From assembly GCA_002316015.1 (NCBI GenBank), contig DCCS01000041.1:1-27354 (forward strand): DNA of 27,354 nucleotides, given 5' to 3'. Below are positions 23,068-27,354 of the stretch, in pieces; within the stretch, counting starts at the first letter, position 1, and every line of letters begins with the position of its first letter. Under the pieces are notes generated by a model. That model worked only from the letters and a program-made list of their open reading frames with translations. It had not been told where the DNA came from and made no database searches. Origin of the DNA: Prevotellaceae bacterium UBA1075 (GTDB taxonomy: Bacteria > Bacteroidota > Bacteroidia > Bacteroidales > Bacteroidaceae). The position numbers were made by a program, and so were the translations under genes.

Positions 23068-23676
23068 TCAAAAGCGGATGCCGTTCTTTGTGGATACTTC
23101 CATCTCGCCAAACTCTATCATCGCGTTGAACAGGCTTATCTTGACGGCATTCCGCAAATCTTCCAATGTGATGTCGGCCTCTTGGATGGCCCCCATGTCC
23201 AGGAGCGCGGCTCTTTTCGTTCCGGGCAATAATGGACACCTGGGAGTCAGCCAGCGCTTTCCGTCATATATGGCAAGGTTGGTGAACGAGGTGTCCGTCA
23301 AGAGCCCACGCCTGGCGATGATGATTTCATCGCAGTCTCCTTTCAGTGCCGCCAGGGCGTTGAGCCGGCTGCGGTCGGTACTTTTGTAGCCATACGTTAT
23401 CGTGGCGTCCTCGACCACTTGCAGGGATTTAATCCTCCGCATGGCGTATGGGGCATATTCTACAGTTTCCACACCCCGCTCTCCATACACCACCCTCGCC
23501 TTGTAGAGCCCCATGCTTGCCGTCGGGGCCACCAGTTTCTCCAGCGCGGGCGCGGGCTCGTGGCATGCCGTGGGAAAGAATGTACTGATGGTTCGTTCCA
23601 TTCTGACCTGGTGGTATTCAAGGGCAAGTGCCTCTCCTTCCTTAATCTTTATTGTCTCCACGAACTGCTGTGCCAT
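23068..23676 (-). CDS. pabC: Aminodeoxychorismate lyase (class IV aminotransferase fold)
   Basis: A 202-residue PLP-dependent enzyme of the branched-chain aminotransferase/ADC lyase fold, predicted to release pyruvate from 4-amino-4-deoxychorismate to give p-aminobenzoate for folate. It is shorter than the ~270-residue E. coli enzyme, as in other Bacteroidota. RRIKSLQVV and YGYKSTDR contain candidate PLP lysines. LLTDTSFTNLAIYDGKRWLTP followed by PLLPGTKR is the phosphate-binding region of the fold, with Asp replacing the usual Glu. It starts 12 bp after pabB and surely shares its transcript. Assignment rests mainly on that pairing; a general class IV aminotransferase cannot be excluded from sequence alone. 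Confidence 0.85.
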   Translation of the reverse strand: MAQQFVETIKIKEGEALALEYHQVRMERTISTFFPTACHEPAPALEKLVAPTASMGLYKARVVYGERGVETVEYAPYAMRRIKSLQVVEDATITYGYKSTDRSRLNALAALKGDCDEIIIARRGLLTDTSFTNLAIYDGKRWLTPRCPLLPGTKRAALLDMGAIQEADITLEDLRNAVKISLFNAMIEFGEMEVSTKNGIRF

Positions 23677-23688
23677 ATCAGTCTTGCC

Positions 23689-24681
23689 CTATTCAAACGG
23701 GAGATACGCCTTCCGCAGCACTTCCCCGTATTCTTTCCTGCAGTCACTCTTCGAGGTGATGCCCCCTCCCGCCTTGAAGCACATTCCCTGCCCGTCCTGC
23801 TCAAGGAAGCGTATCATGACAGCCGAGTTGAGTTCGCCATTAGCGTATATGCCCATGACTCCCGTATAGAAACCCCGGTCATGGCCTTCCGCCTCATGGA
23901 TTATCTCCATGGTCTTGTCCTTTGGCGCGCCAGTGATGGAGCCGGCCGGCAGCAGTGCGGCCAGTATGTCGCCGATGTGCTTCTGGTAGCCGGCCGGAAG
24001 CTTGCCGCTTATCTCGGAGCTGGTCTGGAGGATGTCCCCCTTGTTGGTGTGCAGCACGTCTGTGTATCGGTACCTGTCCACCCTCACCCGCTCTGCCACG
24101 CGGCTGAGGTCGTTGCGGACCAGGTCCACGATGGTGGCGTGTTCGGCGGCTTCTTTCTCGTCGTCCATCAGCACTTGGCGGGCATCCGGGACGGAAGCGT
24201 CAATGGTGCCCTTCATCGGATAGGAGCGAATCATCCCGTCCCTTATCCTCACGAATGTTTCCGGCGAGAAGCACACGAACTGCCTGCCGCCGTCATTCCT
24301 GTCCCGCAGCAGAATCTTGTACTTGCTTTCAGAGCGCAAGAAGATGTCCTCAAATGCCAGGTCGCAGTCCACTGCCACCTTGCAGGTAAGGTTGGCAAGA
24401 TAGCTGTTGCCGCGCAGGATGTTGCTCTTGACGGCTCCAAAACGCCCGGCATAATCTCCAAAGTCGGGCTTGTGCACTTTCCACACCGGCGGTTTGGCAG
24501 ATGCCGGGTGTGGCTTCTGTTTCGCGTTGGTGACCCCCTCAAAGTCATAAAGGCACTCGTCGGGGCTTATTTCCGACAAGGTCTGTATGTAGGCGTCCGT
24601 CCCCGCGTAGTTGATGACAAAAAGGAGAGGCTCCTTCTTGCCAGCCAAGCGGTTGACGCGGTCTATGATGTCCTGTTCCAA
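23689..24681 (-). CDS. pabB: Aminodeoxychorismate synthase component I
   Basis: Chorismate-binding enzyme that makes 4-amino-4-deoxychorismate with ammonia from a PabA glutaminase, which is not encoded in this window. The 330-residue product is the short form lacking much of the N-terminal domain of E. coli PabB. Motifs are PMKGT, HATIVDLVRNDLSRVA, LLPAGSITGAPK, YTGVMGIYANGELNSAVMIR and AGGGITSKSDCRKEYGE, all in the chorismate-binding domain. The only possible start in frame is a TTG at 24681; a TGA lies two codons upstream and the next in-frame TTG is within the conserved domain. The -7 box is immediately upstream, so the mRNA may have almost no leader. pabC follows after 12 bp. Confidence 0.88.
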   Translation of the reverse strand: MEQDIIDRVNRLAGKKEPLLFVINYAGTDAYIQTLSEISPDECLYDFEGVTNAKQKPHPASAKPPVWKVHKPDFGDYAGRFGAVKSNILRGNSYLANLTCKVAVDCDLAFEDIFLRSESKYKILLRDRNDGGRQFVCFSPETFVRIRDGMIRSYPMKGTIDASVPDARQVLMDDEKEAAEHATIVDLVRNDLSRVAERVRVDRYRYTDVLHTNKGDILQTSSEISGKLPAGYQKHIGDILAALLPAGSITGAPKDKTMEIIHEAEGHDRGFYTGVMGIYANGELNSAVMIRFLEQDGQGMCFKAGGGITSKSDCRKEYGEVLRKAYLPFE

Positions 24682-24685
24682 TGTT

Positions 24686-24693
24686 CAAAGGTA
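24686..24693 (-). promoter_or_regulatory. Promoter -7 box of pabB-pabC
   Basis: On the minus strand this reads TACCTTTG, matching TAnnTTTG. It ends 4 bp before the TTG start codon, so transcription would begin at or next to the start codon. The -33 position is poor, so this box is only moderately supported. Confidence 0.45.
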
Positions 24694-24857
24694 AAATGAC
24701 GTGAGTTCGGCGAATGGCAAGTGCATGTGGGAATGGCTGGCGGGCGGGACTCGGCAGCACCCTGCCGGCCACCCTTGCCTTTCCGGCCCTTGGGCGGCGG
24801 CGACGGCATTCTGCCCAGTGGGGGCAATTCCTGGCCATCCATCCGCTTCAGCCTTTG

Positions 24858-24883
24858 CGGGCGGGTCTCATGGCAGACGCCCG
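24858..24883 (-). terminator. Possible hairpin terminator of the GH92 gene
   Basis: CGGGC plus GTCT (24858-24868, with a 2-nt bulge) can pair with AGACGCCCG (24875-24883). It lies about 30 bp past the stop codon of the minus-strand mannosidase. The support is weak. The rest of the 228-bp gap up to pabB shows nothing else. Confidence 0.3.
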
Positions 24884-24909
24884 TGCCCCCGCCTTTTCTT
24901 GGGCGCGCC

Positions 24910-27132
24910 TCAGCGCATGGTGAACTCCAGCGTGCCTCCCGCCATGATCTGCCGGTGCGTGAGGATGTGTCCCTGCAGCCTCTTTCCGTTGAGGCGCACG
25001 CTCTTGACATGCGGGTGACCGTCCCGCTTGCCGCGTGCCTTGATGGTGAAGTCGCGCCCGCCCGCCAGGTGCAGCGTGGCCTCGGTGAAGAGCGGTGTGC
25101 CTATGACATACTCGGCCGCCCCCGCGTTGAAAGGATAAAAGCCCAGCGAGGAGAAGATGTACCAGGCCGACATCTGCCCGCAGTCGTCGTTGCCCGCGTA
25201 TCCGCAGGGTGTGGCCCTGTAGAAGGAGGTGCGCACCTGCTCCACCAGTTCCTCGGTGCGTGAGGGCTTGCCGGCCATGGTGTATAGGTACACGGTGTGG
25301 TGGCTCGGCTCGTTGCCGTGGGCATACTGCCCGATGAAGCCGCTGGCGTTGCCGTTGCGCTCGCCGCTCGTTGCCGTGAGCGTGAAGTTCTCGTCCAGTT
25401 TCCTGAGGAAAGCCTCGCGCCCGCCCATCAGGCCCACAAGCCCCTGGGGGTCCTGTGGCACAAACCACATGTACTGCCAGGCGTTGCCCTCGATGAAGCA
25501 TGGCTGCTCGTAGCTGAGCGGGTCGAAGGGCTCCACCCACTGCCCCTTGTCGTCCTTGGGACGGAAGAAACCCGTGTGCGGGTCGTAGAGGTTCTTGTAG
25601 AACATGGCCCTGCGGCTGAATTTCTCATAGTCCTCGTCATGCCCCAGCCGCTTGGCCACCTGCGCCACACACCAGTCGTCAAACGCCTGCTCCAGGGTGA
25701 TGCTCACGCTGTTCGCCTGCAGGTTCTGCGGCATGTAGCCATATTTCTCCCACAGGCCGAAGGGGCTGTTGGGGTGCGGGCGCGTGCTGCTCTCCACCAT
25801 GGCGCGGTAGGCGGCCTCGCGGTCGATGCCGGGCAGCCCGGCCAGGATGGCGTCGGAGAGCACGGGGATGGCGTGGTTGCCTATCATGCAGTAGTTCTCC
25901 TGCCCCCACAAGTCCCAGATGGGCAGGTATCCGTAGGTCTGGTGGTGCAGCACCATGTCGCGCACAAACTGGGCGGCCACTTCGGGGTAGAGCAGTGTGT
26001 AGAGCGGGTGGGCGGCGCGGAACGTGTCCCACAGGCTGAAGGTGCTGTGGTACTGCTGTCCCCGGGGCATCTGGCACACCTCGTAGTTCGTGTTTCGGTA
26101 ACGCCCGTCCACGTCGCTGATGACGTTTGGCTGCATCAGCACATGGTACAGGCCGGTGTAGAAGATGGTCTTCTGCTCGTCGCTTCCCTTCACGTCAACG
26201 CGTCCCAGCTCACGCTCCCAGGCGTCATGCGCCAGACCCACATAGTGGTTGAAGTCCCACGACTGCGCCTCGGCTCGCATGTTCTGCCCGGCTCCCCTGC
26301 TGTCCACGGCCGAGATGGACACTTTCACCATGAGCGGCTGTGCGCTGTCACCGTCAAACTGCAGCAGGGCCTTCAGCGCGCGCCCGTTCATCACATCGAC
26401 ATCGTCGAGCAGCCTCTTGCCGTCCATCATCACCCTGCCCGTGACAGGCTGCGAGAACTCGGCGCGGAAATAGACATGCCTCAGCTTGGCCCACCCCGTC
26501 ATGACGCGGTAGCCCTCGATGGTCGTGCTGTCCACCACGCGCATCTGGCTCTGCAGGATGTTGTAGCCGCGCTTCCCTATGTAGTAGGCGTCGTCGCCCC
26601 GGTAGGTGCTCCGGTTCAGGTCGAGGATGACCTGCCGCCTGGCTCCCCTGGGAAAGGTGTACCGGTGGATGCCCGCGTGCATGGTGGCCGACAGCTCGGC
26701 CCTCACCCCGCTCTCCCGCAGCCGTACCGAGTAGTATCCGGGCCGCGCCTCCTCCTCCTCGTGCGAGAAATGCTGCGGGAACTCCCCCTTGGCCAGCATG
26801 GCGGTGCTCACCTCGCCTGTCCACGGCATCAGACTGATGTCGATGAGGTCGGTGCAGCCCGTCCCGCTCAGATGCGTGTGCGTGAAGCCGAATATGCGGT
26901 CCTTGTTGTAGTCATACCCGCTGCAGGGGTCCCAGGTCACCATCTGCTCGGTCTCAGGGCTCAGCTGCACCATGCCGCGCGGCATGGTGGGGCCCGGAAA
27001 TGTGCTGCCGCTCAGGGCACCCGTGGAGTCGGTCTGCGTGCCTATGAGCGGGTTCACATATTGCGTGTAGTCTGTTGCTTGTGCGGCCAGGGCGAGGAGC
27101 ATGGCCAGGGAACTCAGAATTCTGCGTCTCAT
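24910..27132 (-). CDS. Secreted GH92 family alpha-mannosidase
   Basis: Calcium-dependent exo-alpha-mannosidase of glycoside hydrolase family 92, which trims N-glycan and other mannosides in the periplasm. The 740-residue protein has a signal peptide (MRRRILSSLAMLLALAAQA) without a lipobox Cys. The N-terminal beta-sandwich has NPLIGTQ, FPGPTMPRGMVQLSPETE and GFTHTHLSGTGC. The (alpha/alpha)6 catalytic domain carries Glu548 in IEGNAWQYMW, the expected acid, HGNEPSHH, and GNDDCGQMSAWY (647-658) with the aspartates used as base. Length is usual for GH92. It is a single gene with its own promoter; no SusC/SusD pair is nearby. Linkage specificity (alpha-1,2, -1,3, -1,4 or -1,6) cannot be read with confidence. 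Confidence 0.95.
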   Translation of the reverse strand: MRRRILSSLAMLLALAAQATDYTQYVNPLIGTQTDSTGALSGSTFPGPTMPRGMVQLSPETEQMVTWDPCSGYDYNKDRIFGFTHTHLSGTGCTDLIDISLMPWTGEVSTAMLAKGEFPQHFSHEEEEARPGYYSVRLRESGVRAELSATMHAGIHRYTFPRGARRQVILDLNRSTYRGDDAYYIGKRGYNILQSQMRVVDSTTIEGYRVMTGWAKLRHVYFRAEFSQPVTGRVMMDGKRLLDDVDVMNGRALKALLQFDGDSAQPLMVKVSISAVDSRGAGQNMRAEAQSWDFNHYVGLAHDAWERELGRVDVKGSDEQKTIFYTGLYHVLMQPNVISDVDGRYRNTNYEVCQMPRGQQYHSTFSLWDTFRAAHPLYTLLYPEVAAQFVRDMVLHHQTYGYLPIWDLWGQENYCMIGNHAIPVLSDAILAGLPGIDREAAYRAMVESSTRPHPNSPFGLWEKYGYMPQNLQANSVSITLEQAFDDWCVAQVAKRLGHDEDYEKFSRRAMFYKNLYDPHTGFFRPKDDKGQWVEPFDPLSYEQPCFIEGNAWQYMWFVPQDPQGLVGLMGGREAFLRKLDENFTLTATSGERNGNASGFIGQYAHGNEPSHHTVYLYTMAGKPSRTEELVEQVRTSFYRATPCGYAGNDDCGQMSAWYIFSSLGFYPFNAGAAEYVIGTPLFTEATLHLAGGRDFTIKARGKRDGHPHVKSVRLNGKRLQGHILTHRQIMAGGTLEFTMR

Positions 27133-27167
27133 GTTAATTATGTGTAAAAGTCAACTTGAATGTCCTG

Positions 27168-27199
27168 CAAAGTTCGCCAATTCTTTTGTCCCCCGCAAA
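27168..27199 (-). promoter_or_regulatory. Promoter of the GH92 gene
   Basis: On the minus strand TTTG (27199-27196) is followed after 20 bp by GAACTTTG (27175-27168), one base off the -7 consensus. Transcription from about 27164 gives a 32-nt leader to the ATG at 27132. It interleaves with the plus-strand promoter at 27185-27215. Confidence 0.7.
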
Positions 27200-27215
27200 G
27201 GAAGCGGTAATTTTG
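27185..27215 (+). promoter_or_regulatory. Divergent plus-strand promoter at the right edge
   Basis: TTTG (27185-27188) and TAATTTTG (27208-27215) are separated by 19 bp and both match the consensus exactly. Transcription should begin near 27219, only about 3 nt before the ATG at 27222. Confidence 0.75.
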
Positions 27216-27221
27216 TGGCCG

Positions 27222-27354
27222 ATGAAGCACACACTCCTTTACCTCGTCGCGCTCCTCGCGGGGGGCCTGCTGCCAGTGGCGGCCGGCGCATCCCGCCGCG
27301 ATGGCCCACGCATGCCGCCGCAGTCGCCCACGCATGCCGCCGCGATGGCCCGCG
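27222..27354 (+). CDS. Start of a putative exported protein, cut by the window end
   Basis: The 44 visible codons open with MKHTLLYLVALLAGG and reach LLPVAAGA, a convincing signal peptide with a cleavage site near AAGA. From 27288 the coding strand runs into the 22-bp repeat array. Because 22 is not a multiple of three, each unit is read in a different frame (SRRDGPRMPPQSPTHAAAMAR). This is not normal protein sequence, so the gene may be a remnant, or the array may be an insertion after the signal peptide. The ATG is only about 3 nt from the predicted transcription start. Nothing more can be said about its product. Confidence 0.45.
   Translation, partial: MKHTLLYLVALLAGGLLPVAAGASRRDGPRMPPQSPTHAAAMAR
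27288..27354. repeat. 22-bp tandem repeat array (copy 2)
   Basis: Units start at 27288, 27310 and 27332, with the last running to the window end. They share GCATGCCGCCGC with copy 1 (one base different in the first unit). The second half is GATGGCCCAC or AGTCGCCCAC instead of GTTGGCCAAC, so the second palindrome is degraded. The period is again exactly 22 bp. Confidence 0.85.

Noticed and set aside
22796..23239. Upstream extension of the plug-like gene frame
   Set aside because: It reads antisense zntA sequence, a hairpin and the end of pabC; no protein character.
23419..24699. 426-codon plus-strand frame opposite pabC and pabB
   Set aside because: It spans two recognisable minus-strand genes and has no family resemblance.
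25297..27147. 616-codon plus-strand frame opposite the GH92 gene
   Set aside because: Antisense shadow; the minus strand encodes a full-length GH92 enzyme with signal peptide and promoter.

Overview
This window comes from a GC-rich member of the order Bacteroidales (phylum Bacteroidota). The evidence is promoters of the Bacteroidota type (TAnnTTTG at -7, often with TTTG 19-20 bp upstream) instead of sigma70 boxes, almost no Shine-Dalgarno sequences, and typical families of the group: a GH92 alpha-mannosidase, a DUF2723/TMEM260-type protein, a LemA operon, modular leucine-rich-repeat surface proteins, and a split PabB/PabC pair. Codon third positions are strongly G/C, which creates long antisense open frames that are not genes. 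I cannot assign family or genus. I see no tRNA, rRNA, CRISPR array, transposase or phage gene.

Left part, plus strand (1-7745). About 360 bases without a convincing gene end in a hairpin with a T-tract. Then follow cysE (serine acetyltransferase), a THUMP-containing RlmL-type rRNA methyltransferase with a disordered Arg/Asp-rich repeat tail, an overlapping DPP4-type exopeptidase, purD, and an overlapping polytopic membrane protein of unknown function.

Middle part, plus strand (7746-16818). A promoter drives the DUF2723 protein, a NodB-type polysaccharide deacetylase and QueG, all overlapping. This QueG lacks the CxxCxxC of one iron-sulfur cluster, and a perfect hairpin lies in its first codons. 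A 22-bp tandem repeat array follows. Next are uraA (NCS2 uracil permease) and a ZntA-like zinc/cadmium-exporting P-type ATPase, each with its own promoter.

Right part, minus strand (16962-27132). A secreted three-module leucine-rich-repeat protein converges on zntA across a bidirectional terminator. Beyond it are a LemA plus unknown membrane protein operon, a small secreted plug-like protein that has lost its 5' end, the folate genes pabB-pabC, and a secreted GH92 alpha-mannosidase. At the right edge a plus-strand gene with a signal peptide begins and is cut by the window. Its promoter faces the GH92 promoter with interleaved -33 boxes, and its first codons carry a second copy of the 22-bp repeat array.

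The most unusual signals are: (1) a diverged duplication of about 250 bp, in which the zntA 3' end, the terminator and the end of the LRR gene recur at 22790-23040 and have replaced the start of the plug-like gene; (2) the dispersed 22-bp repeat built from two palindromes; (3) the QueG with a missing cluster motif; and (4) the in-gene hairpin at the deacetylase/queG junction. No complete new defence or mobile system is visible.
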